Origin: an uncultured bacterium
Lineage (GTDB): Bacteria; Verrucomicrobiota; Verrucomicrobiia; CAIQCK01
Length of the DNA stretch: 64,000 bases
Direction of reading: 5' to 3'
Assembly (NCBI GenBank): GCA_903870275.1
Contig: CAIQCK010000073.1
Coordinates: forward strand, 62,001-126,000
Part shown: positions 33,801-41,757 of the stretch, piece after piece
Layout of the letters: each line of letters opens with the position of its first letter
Position numbering within the stretch: the stretch's first letter is position 1
The notes under the pieces: generated by a model
The model's database searches: none
The model's input: only the letters and a program-made list of their open reading frames with translations
Told to the model about the DNA's origin: nothing
Program-made: the position numbers and the translations under genes

Positions 33801-36232
33801 TCGAGGAATAGCCGGTTGGTCGGAGCGCCATCGCTGAACTGGAATCGCAGAAACAAATTGCTGACCAGGTCGCCCGGCAGCAGGCTGTAATTGTAGAGTG
33901 TCCAACTCTGATTCGTGGTGGCTGATCCACTCAGACGCGTGGTAAAAGAGTTCGTGCCGCCTGGACTGAGCTGCATGGCCCAAGCGATGTAGCTGCTGTT
34001 AAGGCTGGTCGAAATATAGAACCCCACCGTGCCGTTAGTGCCTCGCGCGTTAATCCCATTGATCGTCGTAATCATGGTGTCGAAGAGGTTGGTCGTGCCG
34101 CCTTTGAACGTCAGACCGTTGGTATTGCCGCTGCCGTAGTTGGCGTTGCCGGCTTGCTCGAACGGATTGCCGCCGGTGTAGTTGGTCATCCACGCATAGT
34201 TGCAGCCGGTGCCTGTCCAAGGCTTGGCTGCGTTCGTCGCCATCGTCTCCAGGAACACCGTATTGGTAAAACTCCTCGCGACAGGTGCGGTGTAGGTGAG
34301 TTGAACCGACGCCATGCTGACGTCATCGGTGGCACGGGCCGTGACCCAGACGAAGTTTCCGGAAAATGCGATCGTGTTGGTCACGCTGAGGATGACCGGT
34401 GCGTTGTTGGTTCCATTGCCCTGCACCGTGTAGGACCACGTGTTGGCCGGCGCGTTGGTTGGATTCGTCGCGGCGTTGCCAAACCCGTCTTGCGCGGAAA
34501 GGTAGTAGCTCACGTGCGTGCCCGCTGCAAACGCGGGAATTTGCGCGCCGAACACCCCGTCGCCGGACGTGCCGTCGTGGTGCGCGCCGTCGTCATACAT
34601 GGTGAGCGTGGTGTTGGTGCTTCCGATGATGTAAGTGAGCGCCACCGACGCGATGCCGCCGTTGTTCGTGACCGCGGCGGTGACCCATGCCGAATCCGCG
34701 GCCTTGGGTGATGACGGGTTGAGCGCGACGCCGCTGATCGTTGGCGGGGAAATGTAGGATGGTGCGCCACCCGTGATCGTGGTCGCGCCTTGCAAAGTCC
34801 GGCCGGACAAGGCGGGGTCCGTGGCGCTGTAACGGGTGGCTCGATAAACGGGATTATAAAGCGGCCAGTTATCGCGCTTGTAGGCCACAATCCCGTTGGT
34901 GGAGACCGGGTTGATGTATTCCCACACCACGTTGCTCCCGGCTGTCACCTCGAAGATATGCCCCTCCGCGGCGGAGCAGACGAGCGTGTTGCCGTTGGTC
35001 AACCGCTGGACACTGCCGCCAGCATAACTGAAAAAGGCTTGACTCGCCATGGACATGAAAATCGAAACGACCTGTGTGGAGATGCTTTTCGTCTGCTTGT
35101 CGGTATCGTGACCCGGCGCCGGCCAGTTGTAGTAACCGGCACCCGGCGGAGCCACGTAAGCGCCCGTGTTGTTGGTGCTGGAGTTGAGATAAGGGTTGAC
35201 TTCGAAGATGTAGGACTGCGGCAAGGTTTCAAACAAGTTCTGGCCATTGTTGAAAACCAGAAAATGCCCCGCGCCGGGCATGCCCGCCGGAATCCACTGA
35301 ACTTGACCGATGCCGCTGGCTTGCGTGTTGCCGGTTCGGGATACAGTCCAATTCTGCTGAATGGAAGGCGGACTGCCCGCTCCGTAACGCGCTGGGTCGC
35401 CGAAGCGGTAGAGAAAGTCGCCCGCAGAACTCGCGGCCAGCGTGATGCTCCCCGAGGGATTGTTGCTTAGGAACGTGTTGCCGTGATCGATGACGTAGAA
35501 CTCGCCGCCCGCCGCCGATATGACAATCTGATCAAGCGCCTGGTTGTAATCGAGCGAGGTGCAGTGCAGCCAGTCGTTGGTGAGAGGCCGGCCTGCGAGA
35601 TTCAGATCAATCCGCCCTGGCGCGCTGGAGATGGAGGAAACGTAGTTCGATTTGCCGGAATCATAATTCTGGCAACCGTGGTCGAAGAAACACCATTCCC
35701 AGATCACGTTGCCCGCGGAGTTGACTTCCACGATCGCATCCACCGTGACATTGGTGTAGGGGGAGTTCGCCGGATTGCAACCGGCAGCGATGCATTGGTT
35801 GTAGTTGATGGACTTGTTGGCAATGTAAAGCGTCGTGTTGGTGCCGAGCTTGGGGTTGTAGATCCGGAGGAAGTCATTGTGCGGGGAATAACCGGAGCGC
35901 GCTTCCGTGTATTGCCACACGGTATTGCCGTTCCAATCCAACTCCGTGAACCCTGGGAATCCACTGATGTTGCCACTCGTGGCATCCAGCAGGTCGCCGT
36001 TGGGTAACAGGCGTGGATTAACCCCGAGGGGCCACGTGTGAACCACGTTCCCCTGCATGTCAATGAGGTAGGTGTTGCCTTGGGCACCGAAAAGGGTGTA
36101 ACCGTTGTAAGTTTGTGAACTGTCCCAGTAAATCAACTGTGTGGGGCCTTGGACACGTTCGTAGGCGTGAAGCGAGGTAACGCCGCTTGCGACCAAAAGC
36201 GCGATGCCAAGCGTGCGATGCATGAGTGTCAT
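27818..36232 (-). CDS. giant secreted protein: two arylsulfotransferase-like propellers, DUF1566 and SUMF1 modules
   Basis: About 2804 residues with a signal peptide (MHRTLGIALLVASGVTSLHA). Approximate order: arylsulfotransferase-like propeller (1-487); linker with about six calcium-type units of the form YDDGxHxDGxxGDGxYxAxIPA, including a duplicated jelly-roll block (490-1397); two DUF1566 lectin-like modules (GDGTITDNITGLMWQQ, GDGTATDLDTGLIWQQ; 1420-1684); SUMF1/FGE-like module (1797-2169; LPTEAEWEYAARGG, NVWQWVNDWY, GFRVMR); second propeller (2172-2611) with THHDFKILPNGN; C-terminal DGIPDGW repeat region. The SUMF1 module lacks the catalytic Cys pair of true formylglycine enzymes. Start 36232 follows GAGGT. 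Function unknown; perhaps a cell-surface sulfur-ester or glycan-handling platform (inference). Confidence 0.85.
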   Translation of the reverse strand: MTLMHRTLGIALLVASGVTSLHAYERVQGPTQLIYWDSSQTYNGYTLFGAQGNTYLIDMQGNVVHTWPLGVNPRLLPNGDLLDATSGNISGFPGFTELDWNGNTVWQYTEARSGYSPHNDFLRIYNPKLGTNTTLYIANKSINYNQCIAAGCNPANSPYTNVTVDAIVEVNSAGNVIWEWCFFDHGCQNYDSGKSNYVSSISSAPGRIDLNLAGRPLTNDWLHCTSLDYNQALDQIVISAAGGEFYVIDHGNTFLSNNPSGSITLAASSAGDFLYRFGDPARYGAGSPPSIQQNWTVSRTGNTQASGIGQVQWIPAGMPGAGHFLVFNNGQNLFETLPQSYIFEVNPYLNSSTNNTGAYVAPPGAGYYNWPAPGHDTDKQTKSISTQVVSIFMSMASQAFFSYAGGSVQRLTNGNTLVCSAAEGHIFEVTAGSNVVWEYINPVSTNGIVAYKRDNWPLYNPVYRATRYSATDPALSGRTLQGATTITGGAPSYISPPTISGVALNPSSPKAADSAWVTAAVTNNGGIASVALTYIIGSTNTTLTMYDDGAHHDGTSGDGVFGAQIPAFAAGTHVSYYLSAQDGFGNAATNPTNAPANTWSYTVQGNGTNNAPVILSVTNTIAFSGNFVWVTARATDDVSMASVQLTYTAPVARSFTNTVFLETMATNAAKPWTGTGCNYAWMTNYTGGNPFEQAGNANYGSGNTNGLTFKGGTTNLFDTMITTINGINARGTNGTVGFYISTSLNSSYIAWAMQLSPGGTNSFTTRLSGSATTNQSWTLYNYSLLPGDLVSNLFLRFQFSDGAPTNRLFLDYISINTVTGGYVNVTTNAAMYDDGLHGDGVVGDGIYGAQIPAETTGALVNYYVTATDSMGLSTTNPAGAPGVEYSYTVYPWAITNVVTSPVLPTPMNTVWVAAALTTTNVSQVTMVYNSGSTNCTVIMYDDGLYHDGAASDGVFGGQIPAFAGNTVVSYYVAAQDSQTNSFTYPIGAPTNLLSYTVSQWAITNVTASPSSPTYLNSVWVTAGLTATNLSQVTLTYNGGAGAVSGSMYDDGLHHDGAASDGAFGAQIPPFPAGTVVSYYVTAQDGFGTTTNYPAGAPANTLYYMVQTNQAPKIVSVATTPAPPVAGQPTWLRALVTDNTGVASVTLSYNVTATSTNTVFLETMAATSTNLWTGTNCNNAWTVSYKGPNPFQQTATANYLGGNTNGLMFTKGTTNLFDGTITTVNGINAQGNSGTVGFYIQIPTPTNSYAAWAMQLSPGGTNSFTTRLSGQSTTNQNWQLYNYSLLSGDLVSNLFMRFQFSEGNQTNRIFLDYISLTTAVSSNITTNVVMQDDGLHGDGVAGDGIYSAMIPAQPLGSSTFYSITAVASNGLYTIDGAGNTLFYTNGNGSVTSWSMWDLPDTGQTNSYTSTFGEDSDYTINPPSYTDNGDGTITDNITGLMWQQTDGGEMTYASATNYPASLFLGGFLDWRLPNAHELNSLVYMASANPLNNNNPAINTNYFPVTAADYWWTQDHQINNTSNIWVVGSSGSISTQPTNQTISAGGTKRFQIRCVRGAPSPTSPIHHFLDNGDGTATDLDTGLIWQQGQMASATNWTGALQYASGLALAGHNNWHLPNIKELQSINDEALSAPSLNTTYFPGTTAGSFYWSSTTVPGQTNQAWYLSCQNGVTAPLAKTSNLWVRCVCEGLSITGTTNTVASPGPTNTVWITTTIGSLLTNIAQVSLIYNAGSSPVSVTMSALGGGVYLGQIPAFPSGSIVSYYIKARDVAGRTIADPSGAPTTQYSYTVGGNIISFTPQYVRIPGGSYDMGDHYGYIDLKHYTDEIPIHTVYVSPFYMSTTLLTCREYCDYLNTAMSNGLIQVQSGYVYGASGTNVYLNSTNLYSDTTAADPYTTIQWTNNKFVVRTGRDLHPITGIRWFGAIAYCNWLSARDGYNPCYNLSTANCDFAQNGYRLPTEAEWEYAARGGQYNPYFMFPWGNDTNAVGNLANWQNSSDPFESTNNYPCTTPVGFYNGTLRYNVNPNIPATNSIFQTYSHYNGNYESYSGANYVPENYNWPATNATYQTRDGSCAFGLHDMSGNVWQWVNDWYAAGYYQYCVDNNVVTNPPGPVTGDLMPDGLPYRGLRGGTWWNGNGPDDYDYGHGRVSNRDPAYYLGSAPTGGTPWIQVGFRVMRPDKTVQTVGLFLNTTNACPGYTLMSPMQGKTAYLLNNAGQYVHSWTSTFTPGRGDCLTTNGHYIRECSVGNLSKLNAGGGEGGRHEEYDWEGNLVWAFDYNYSNAMTHHDFKILPNGNLIMLVMEVKTAAEVLAAGFNPALCVSSITTNGGFMLPDAIIEVQPTRPYGGNVVWEWHIWDHLIQDFSSTNNNYGVVAAHPELVNANPPGGQNQQFWNHANGIDYNPQFDQIMISIRNNSELWIIDHSTTAAEAKGHTGGKYGKGGDLLYRWGNPIQYKAGTSANQMLWQQHCCTWIPANCPGAGHILIHDNGVGRGYSSIDEIVPPVNPDGSYPLTPGSAYGPTNYYWTYKASPTTNFFGMDIGGVERQTNGNSLICYGICGTLFEVTTNGTTVWNYVNPVTSVPLVQGTPVPIDPNALFQTQYLNEVFKVHRYDTNYVGLLGKDLTPRGTIEIYSNAFTDTYGVGLPDIWVRSHFGSLSAVSATSSYSGDGLTDIQKYQYGLDPTLWSSAGDGIPDGWALAYGFDPTWVGTATLTGSNGYTALQSYLAGLNPNNPASRLQIRNINISGTNVVITWIGGTNAWQYIQCCTNFFGTNTSWTTLYTNAPPTSVTNQFIHWGGASQTGIFYRINAEH

Positions 36233-36245
36233 TGGGCACCTCGAA

Positions 36246-37730
36246 TTAAGGAGTGGCATAGGACGGCGTGCGGCCGGTGATGGTGCTGCCCGGCGTGAGT
36301 GTGCGGCCGACCAATGGTGGATCGGTGGTGGTATAGCGGAACGCGCGGAAAAGCCCGTTTTCCATCGGCCAGTTGTCGCGCTTGAACTTCAGGATTCCGC
36401 CGGTGGACACCGGATTGATGTATTCCCACACCACCTCGCCGGAGTCCGTGACCTCGAGGATGTGTCCCTCCTCGTCGGAGCAGATCAGAGTGTTGCCGTT
36501 GGCGAGGCGCTGGACGCTGCCGCCGATGTGGTTGAGCATGCCGTGGCTGGTTTTGGAATACCACATCCACACGAGCTGGTTGGAGAGCATCCGGGGCGAT
36601 TTGTCGGTGTTGTTGCCGGGCGACCAGGAGTAATAGCCGGCATCCGGTGGATTCACATAGGCGCCCGTGTTGTTGGTGTTCGCATTCAAATAAGGATTGA
36701 TCTCCATCGCGTAGGACTGCTGGGTGTGCTCGAAAAGGTTCTGCGCGTTGTTGAAGATCATCATGTTGCCCGCGCGCGGAAACCCCGACGGAATCCAGCT
36801 CACATGATGGTTGCCGCCGAGTTGTTTGTTGCCGGTGGTGGACTCGGTCCAGTTGGTCAGGATGGCAGGAATGGCGCCCTGGTTGTAGCGGCCGGGATCG
36901 CCGAAGCGGTAGAGAAAGTCGCCCGCAGAACTTGCGGCCAACGCGATGCTCCCTGACGGATCGCCAGCGAAGAATGTGTTGCCGTGGTCAATCACGTAGA
37001 ACTCGCCGCGGACCGAGCTGATGGCGATCTGGTCAAGGGTTTGGTTGTAATCAAGCCCGTTGCAATGCAGCCAGTCGCTCTGGATGGGCAAGCCTGGGAT
37101 GTTCGCATTCAGCTTGCCCGGATAGTTTGAAATCGTCATGCCGGAGCCGACGTAGTTGGATTTGCTCGCGTCGAAGTTCTGGATCAGATGGTCGAAGAAG
37201 CTCCACTCCCAGACAATGTTGCCGGACATGTCCACTTCGACAATGGCGTCAACCTGGGCGTTGTTATAGTAATTGGTATAAGCAGTATTGCAGCCAGCGG
37301 CGACGCACTGGTCAGCGGTCACGTTTTTCCTGGCGATATACAGGACGGTGTTCGTGCCGAGCTTGGGGTTGTAGATTTGCGTGAAGTCGTGATGGAGGAA
37401 GTAGTTCGTGCGCGCGTTCAAGTAGGACCAAAGATTGCTGCCGGTCCAGCTCACTTTTACGAAGCCGGTGAAATCACTGCTGCCTTGATTCTGGGTCGAA
37501 TCGAGCACGCCGCCGTCGTTGAGCAGATGCGGATTGTTGCCCACCGACCACGTGTGGACGACGTAACCCTGCATGTCCACCAAGTAGGTGTGGCCACCGA
37601 CGCCGAAGAACGTGTAACCATTGCAGGTCTTGGAGCTGTCCCAATACAACACCTCCGTCGGTCCTTGGAACGCCTCGTAAGCGATGGCCGTGCCGGCGAG
37701 CATGGCGCAGAAAAATAATGTCCGTTTCAT
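36246..37730 (-). CDS. arylsulfotransferase-like secreted beta-propeller
   Basis: A 494-residue exported protein (signal MKRTLFFCAMLAGTAIA) of the arylsulfotransferase (ASST) propeller superfamily. Blade motifs include GHTYLVDMQGYVVHTW, FLHHDFTQI, IVWEWSFFDHLIQNF, WLHCNGLDYN and RLANGNTLICS. ASST enzymes move sulfuryl groups between phenols through a His intermediate; I cannot confirm the catalytic His here. It is closely similar throughout to the first 480 residues of the giant protein encoded 13 nt downstream, so the two arose by duplication. It is the first gene of the four-gene operon. Confidence 0.83.
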   Translation of the reverse strand: MKRTLFFCAMLAGTAIAYEAFQGPTEVLYWDSSKTCNGYTFFGVGGHTYLVDMQGYVVHTWSVGNNPHLLNDGGVLDSTQNQGSSDFTGFVKVSWTGSNLWSYLNARTNYFLHHDFTQIYNPKLGTNTVLYIARKNVTADQCVAAGCNTAYTNYYNNAQVDAIVEVDMSGNIVWEWSFFDHLIQNFDASKSNYVGSGMTISNYPGKLNANIPGLPIQSDWLHCNGLDYNQTLDQIAISSVRGEFYVIDHGNTFFAGDPSGSIALAASSAGDFLYRFGDPGRYNQGAIPAILTNWTESTTGNKQLGGNHHVSWIPSGFPRAGNMMIFNNAQNLFEHTQQSYAMEINPYLNANTNNTGAYVNPPDAGYYSWSPGNNTDKSPRMLSNQLVWMWYSKTSHGMLNHIGGSVQRLANGNTLICSDEEGHILEVTDSGEVVWEYINPVSTGGILKFKRDNWPMENGLFRAFRYTTTDPPLVGRTLTPGSTITGRTPSYATP

Positions 37731-38341
37731 GATGAGTTTCTCATGGGTTGCGGCGACTGGCGCGCTGCGAGGGGACAGTTGCGCGATGTCTGGGTGTGTC
37801 AAACACTCCAGGATCCAACACTGCTCCTCGGATGCAAACCGGCATGCGTTTCATAGTGTGGCCGTCCAGTGATTCTTGATGCCACAGTATTGAACGCGAA
37901 CCGTGTAAAGATCTTGTGTGCTCGACGGGAGAAAATTGTAAAGCAAGCGTAAATGTTTGCGGGTGGAACTTCAGACTGGCGACCGCTTAGTTCCCACTTG
38001 CCATTATCACCGTCTTCCATCCGCCGCCGTCCGATTTCAGCGGTCACCTTTTCAAGAAATCGTCATTTTCAGTCAGTGACCGTCGTCGCCCCGTGTTCAT
38101 CGTGCGCGTAAATGTTGTTTGCCCCTCCAGTTGCGCCACCCACGGCATCCAGCCACCGTTCCGCCAGCGCCTCGAAAAAAGAACCCCGCCTGCTTTTGTG
38201 TTGAGTTTGACGACCTTCTAACGTAAAGATGCCCGTTGTCGTTTGGCTGGTTCTTTGTCACTTGTTTGGAGCGGGCGTTTGACCTGTGGACCGATGGAGG
38301 CTTTGGAACACAGCAATAACGCCCGTAAAAACAGGTAAATT
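37731..38341. other. 611-nt intergenic between ASST operon and tRNA-Thr
   Basis: No gene seen. This divergent region must hold the promoters for the minus-strand ASST operon and for the plus-strand tRNA/SRP RNA/dnaX genes. I find TTGACC at 38279-38284 ahead of the tRNA but no convincing -10 at standard spacing, and TTGACA on the minus strand at 37802-37797 without a good -10. Confidence 0.4.
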
Positions 38342-38417
38342 GCCTACGTAGCTCAGTTGGTAGAGCAGCGGTTTCGTAAACCGCAGGTCATCGGTTCGAG
38401 CCCGATCGTAGGCTCCA
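38342..38417 (+). tRNA. tRNA-Thr(CGT), CCA encoded
   Basis: A full cloverleaf: acceptor GCCTACG pairing with CGTAGGC, D arm GCTC...GAGC, anticodon stem GCGGT/ACCGC with loop TTCGTAA (anticodon CGT, Thr), T arm ATCGG-TTCGAGC-CCGAT, discriminator T and genome-encoded CCA at 38415-38417. Confidence 0.95.
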
Positions 38418-38424
38418 TTTGTTT

Positions 38425-38680
38425 TGGTCGTGCTAGACGGGGCGGTAGCGGTGCCCTGACGACCGGCGTAAGCCGGCCGGACCTGCAACCCGCTATAGCA
38501 GGGTCGAATTCCCGGTCGAGACCGTCGAGAGGGCGGGACGAACCGTGTGTCTAGGCGTTGACGGCTGGGTTCCATGCGACGAAAGGCGGCGAAATCCGCC
38601 AGGACCGGAAGGTAGCAACGGTAAACCGATTTTTTCGTGTGCCGTGGAGCTGCCTGGCCTGAGTCGAGGCGCGCGGCATC
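38425..38680 (+). ncRNA. ffs: bacterial signal recognition particle RNA
   Basis: The 5' part has the conserved GGTAGCGGTGCCCTG and CCGCTATAGCAGGGT segments, followed by GGGTTCCATGCGACG. The S-domain tip CCAGGACCGGAAGGTAGCAA (around 38600) is the hallmark of SRP RNA, and the closing strand GCTGCCTGGCC follows. The position just before dnaX matches the frequent ffs-dnaX-ybaB-recR order. Ends are approximate. It targets nascent secretory proteins via Ffh. Confidence 0.85.
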
Positions 38681-38735
38681 GCCGTCCGAACGGCGGCCGA
38701 CATCGGGTGCACGGCCAATATTTTTGTGATTTGCG

Positions 38736-38795
38736 ACTCGTGATTCGTATTGCGAGTCTCGAATCACCAGTTGCGAATCACGAATTACAATTCAC
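38736..38795. repeat. imperfect palindromic repeat upstream of dnaX
   Basis: Copies of CGAATCAC (three imperfect) alternate with inverted GTGATTCG and GCGACTCG/GCGAGTC units, giving alternative hairpins just ahead of the dnaX ATG. Confidence 0.6.
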
Positions 38796-38799
38796 GGCC

Positions 38800-40575
38800 A
38801 TGGCTCAATATCAAGTTCTCGCCCGCAAATGGCGGCCCCAGCAGTTTGCCGATGTCATCGGCCAGGAGCACATCACCCAGACGCTCGTCAACGCCATCAA
38901 GAACAAGCGCATCGCCCACGCCTATCTTCTCGTCGGCCCCCGCGGCACCGGCAAGACCACCACGGCCCGCATCCTCGCCAAGGCGCTCAATTGCGAGAAA
39001 GGCCCGACGCCCACGCCGTGCGAGAAATGCGCCAATTGTGTGGAGATCACCGCCGGCAGCAGCATGAACGTCCTCGAATACGACGCCGCCTCCAACACGC
39101 AGGTGGACAAGATTCGCGAGCTGATCATCGAGAACGTCAAATACGCGCCGACCAGCGGCAAATACAAAATCTATATCGTGGATGAAGTCCACATGCTCTC
39201 CGGAGGCTCCTTCAACGCCCTGCTCAAGACGCTGGAAGAGCCGCCGGACCACGTCATCTTCGTTTTCGCCACCACTGAGGTGTCGAAACTGCCGCTCACC
39301 ATCCTCTCGCGCTGCCAGCGGTTCGATTTCCGCCGGCTCGGCACCTCGCTCATCGTCAAACACCTCGCCGCCATCGCCAAGGACGAGAAGGTCCAGATCG
39401 AGGACGCGGCGCTGCTGGCCGTGGCGCGCGGCTCCGAAGGTTGCATGCGCGACGCGCTCAGCACCACGGACCAGTTGATCAGCTTTTGCGGCAACAAAAT
39501 TGCCGAGGACGACGTGCTCGGCGTGTTCGGCCTGGCCGCGCACGAGCGGATTGTGGAGCTGTCGGGCGCGGTCCTCGACGGCAGGAGCAGTGAGGCGTTG
39601 AAACAATTCAACGACCTCGCCGAGTCCGGCAAGGACCTCCAGCGGTTGTTGACCGAGATGATCGAGCATTTCCGCAACCTGCTGGTGGTGAAGATGGCCG
39701 GCGATCAAGGCGGGGCCGTGGACGCCACGGACGCCGAACTGGTCGAGTTGAAAAAACAGAGCGCGTCCGTGGACGCCGATGCGCTGCTGCGGGTGCTGGA
39801 AGTGTTCACCGGCGCCGAAGGCCGGCTGCGTTTCACCGCGTCGAAGCGGGTTCTCTTCGAAGTCACGCTCATCAAGGCCAGCCAGGCTCGCGAGGCCGCG
39901 AGCATTGATGTGGTGCTGCAAAAACTCAACTCGCTCCGCGGCGGCACGCCGCCCACGTCAGGCACCGCCGCACCCGTAGCCGCCAAACCGGTTGCCGTTA
40001 AGCCGGTCGCCGCCGCCAAACCTGCCATGGCCGAACCGAAGCACCGCCAGGACGCCGTGGCCGAGCCGCCGCCAACGCCGGGCTACACGACATCCGCCGA
40101 ACAGTTGCAGGCGATCTGGGCTTACGTTCACGAACATTTCGCGCAGGCCGCGCCGCTCGGCCGCGAGTTCCTGAACCAGGGCAGGGCGCTGAGCTTCGAC
40201 GGCCGCGTGTTCACCATCGGCTTCGACCCGGAGTTCAAGTCGGCGATGGAATTCCTGAACTCGCCGCGTTTCCGGGCCGTGCTCCAAACCAAACTGCGCG
40301 AGTTTCTCGGCCACGACGTGGGAATCCATTTCGAGCTGGCCGAGGATCCGGAGCTTGATGCGCGGAAGTCCGAGCCGCCAGCCAGCGAGACCGCCGCGCC
40401 AACGCCCGCGTCGGCCGTATCACCATTTGCACCAGCTACTCCGGCCACGCCGCCGCCGGCAAAACCGTCCGCCGCCGCGCCGTCCTCTCGCGACACGAAA
40501 GATTTCCGCAACGACCCGTTGATCAAGAAAGCGCTGGAGATTTTCCGCGGCCAAATCGTCACCGTCCGCACCTGA
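38800..40575 (+). CDS. dnaX: DNA polymerase III tau/gamma subunit
   Basis: Clamp-loader ATPase, 591 residues. It has Walker A GPRGTGKTTTA, a zinc module (CEKCANC with the preceding Cys), Walker B IVDEVHML, the SRC sensor (LTILSRCQRFDF) and domain III. An Ala/Pro-rich linker (about 385-425) precedes a C-terminal tau-like domain. The ATG at 38800 begins the standard MAQYQVLARKWRP; the open frame continues upstream through the SRP RNA and is not coding there. No clear programmed frameshift site for a gamma form is visible. It is followed by ybaB and recR. Confidence 0.96.
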   Translation: MAQYQVLARKWRPQQFADVIGQEHITQTLVNAIKNKRIAHAYLLVGPRGTGKTTTARILAKALNCEKGPTPTPCEKCANCVEITAGSSMNVLEYDAASNTQVDKIRELIIENVKYAPTSGKYKIYIVDEVHMLSGGSFNALLKTLEEPPDHVIFVFATTEVSKLPLTILSRCQRFDFRRLGTSLIVKHLAAIAKDEKVQIEDAALLAVARGSEGCMRDALSTTDQLISFCGNKIAEDDVLGVFGLAAHERIVELSGAVLDGRSSEALKQFNDLAESGKDLQRLLTEMIEHFRNLLVVKMAGDQGGAVDATDAELVELKKQSASVDADALLRVLEVFTGAEGRLRFTASKRVLFEVTLIKASQAREAASIDVVLQKLNSLRGGTPPTSGTAAPVAAKPVAVKPVAAAKPAMAEPKHRQDAVAEPPPTPGYTTSAEQLQAIWAYVHEHFAQAAPLGREFLNQGRALSFDGRVFTIGFDPEFKSAMEFLNSPRFRAVLQTKLREFLGHDVGIHFELAEDPELDARKSEPPASETAAPTPASAVSPFAPATPATPPPAKPSAAAPSSRDTKDFRNDPLIKKALEIFRGQIVTVRT

Positions 40576-40578
40576 AAA

Positions 40579-40618
40579 CTGTCCACTGTTCACTGACCAC
40601 TGACCACTGATTACTGGA
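40579..40618. repeat. CACTG-type short tandem repeat
   Basis: Five imperfect copies of a 7- to 8-nt unit (variants of CACTGTT, CACTGAC) fill the dnaX-ybaB gap. Confidence 0.65.
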
Positions 40619-40626
40619 TTCCTACC

Positions 40627-40944
40627 ATGCCCTCCTTCGGAAAATTGATGAAACAAGCTCAGAAGATGCAGGCCGACGCGGCCCGCATGCAAGCTGAGTT
40701 GGCCAACAAGACCGTCGAGTTCACCGCCGGAGGCGGCGCGGTCAAGGTCGTCGCGAAAGGCGACGGCATGCTCGCGAGCATCACGGTGGACAAAAGCGCC
40801 GTGAACCCGGACGACGTCGAGATGCTGCAAGACCTGCTGCTCGCCGGCGTCAACGGGGCGCTCGACGCCGCCAAGAAAATGAGCGAGGCCGAAATGTCCA
40901 AGCTCACCGCCGGCCTGCAACTGCCGCCGGGATTCAGCCTGTGA
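40627..40944 (+). CDS. ybaB: YbaB/EbfC nucleoid-associated protein
   Basis: A 105-residue DNA-binding protein: N-terminal helix (KLMKQAQKMQADAARMQAEL), a strand VEFTAGGGAVKVVAKGDG, and C-terminal helices ending in ALDAAKKMSEAEMSKL. Size and position between dnaX and recR are diagnostic. It has no obvious SD; the spacer to dnaX is repeat sequence. Confidence 0.95.
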   Translation: MPSFGKLMKQAQKMQADAARMQAELANKTVEFTAGGGAVKVVAKGDGMLASITVDKSAVNPDDVEMLQDLLLAGVNGALDAAKKMSEAEMSKLTAGLQLPPGFSL

Positions 40945-41001
40945 GGAGTAATGGAGTGATGGAATCTCCGCCGCCCCAACACTCCAACACTCCATTACTC
41001 C
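40945..41001. repeat. GGAGTAATGGAG palindrome between ybaB and recR
   Basis: Perfect 12-bp inverted arms GGAGTAATGGAG (40945-40956) and CTCCATTACTCC (40990-41001), each within imperfect tandem ACTCC(A/T) units. It is likely an interspersed repeat forming a hairpin in the operon mRNA. Confidence 0.7.
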
Positions 41002-41026
41002 ACCACTCCATTTCCCCATCGCCGCC

Positions 41027-41626
41027 ATGCCCGACTACCCCGCACCTGTTCGCCACCTGATGGACGCGCTGAAGAAGCTGCCCGGCGTCGGCCCGCGCTC
41101 GGCGGAACGGCTGGCGCTCTTCATCATGCAAAGCGAGCCGCGGCTGGCGGAGGACCTGGCGGCGGCGATCCGTGCGGCGCGGAGCGGCATCAAGAACTGC
41201 TCGCGCTGCGGCAGCTACACCGCCGCCGACCCGTGCGAGATTTGCAGCAGCCCGCGCCGCGACAAGGGGTTGATCTGCGTCGTGGAGCGGCCGGCGGACA
41301 TTCTCCACATCGAGAAGACCGGCCAGTTCGGCGGCGTCTATCACGCGCTGATGGGCAAGATCGCGCCGCTCGACGGCGTCGGCCCGGAGCAGTTGCGTAT
41401 CGAGGCGCTCGTCAAGCGCGCGCAAGCCGAGCGTCCGCGCGAGATCATCATCGCCTTCGGCGGCGACGCGCAGAGCGAGGCCACGGTGCATCACCTGCTG
41501 GACGTGCTCAAGCCGCTCGGCATTGCCGTCACGCGCATCGCCAGCGGCATCCCCGTCGGCTCCGGTTTGGAATACGCCGATGAACTGACCCTCGGCCGCG
41601 CCGTCGCCGGCCGCCGGCCGGTTTGA
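41027..41626 (+). CDS. recR: recombination mediator RecR
   Basis: A 199-residue RecFOR-pathway protein: helix-hairpin-helix (LKKLPGVGPRSAERLALF), a four-Cys zinc finger (CSRCGSYTAADPCEIC) and a Toprim domain (ICVVERPADILHIEKTG, with the acidic EXX region). It ends at the usual C-terminal GIPVGSGLEYADELTLGRA. Complete by length. Confidence 0.96.
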   Translation: MPDYPAPVRHLMDALKKLPGVGPRSAERLALFIMQSEPRLAEDLAAAIRAARSGIKNCSRCGSYTAADPCEICSSPRRDKGLICVVERPADILHIEKTGQFGGVYHALMGKIAPLDGVGPEQLRIEALVKRAQAERPREIIIAFGGDAQSEATVHHLLDVLKPLGIAVTRIASGIPVGSGLEYADELTLGRAVAGRRPV

Positions 41627-41646
41627 ACGGAACGATGCAGTTTGGG

Positions 41647-41724
41647 GTAGGGCGCGACCGCCGGGCGCGCCGTTTGTCCTTGGCTGTGCAACGGCTGCGG
41701 CGCGCCCAGCGGTCGCGCCCTGCC
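41647..41724. terminator. long GC-rich hairpin after recR
   Basis: Arms GGTAGGGCGCGACCG (41647-41661) and CGGTCGCGCCCTGCC (41710-41724) match except for one position, and inner arms GGGCGCGCCG/CGGCGCGCCC extend the stem. It lies 21 nt after the recR stop. There is no U-tract, so it may be a repeat element acting as a structural 3' end. Confidence 0.65.
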
Positions 41725-41757
41725 GGCCGGTTTGAACCCGAAAACTGAAGTTGACTG

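Noticed and set aside
38545..38799. Upstream extension of dnaX
   Set aside because: This frame runs through the SRP RNA and palindromic repeats; the conserved protein starts at MAQYQVLARK.
39740..39765. Programmed frameshift site in dnaX (A6 run)
   Set aside because: The run is short, lies too early in the gene compared with known gamma/tau sites, and has no clear downstream stop-hairpin arrangement.
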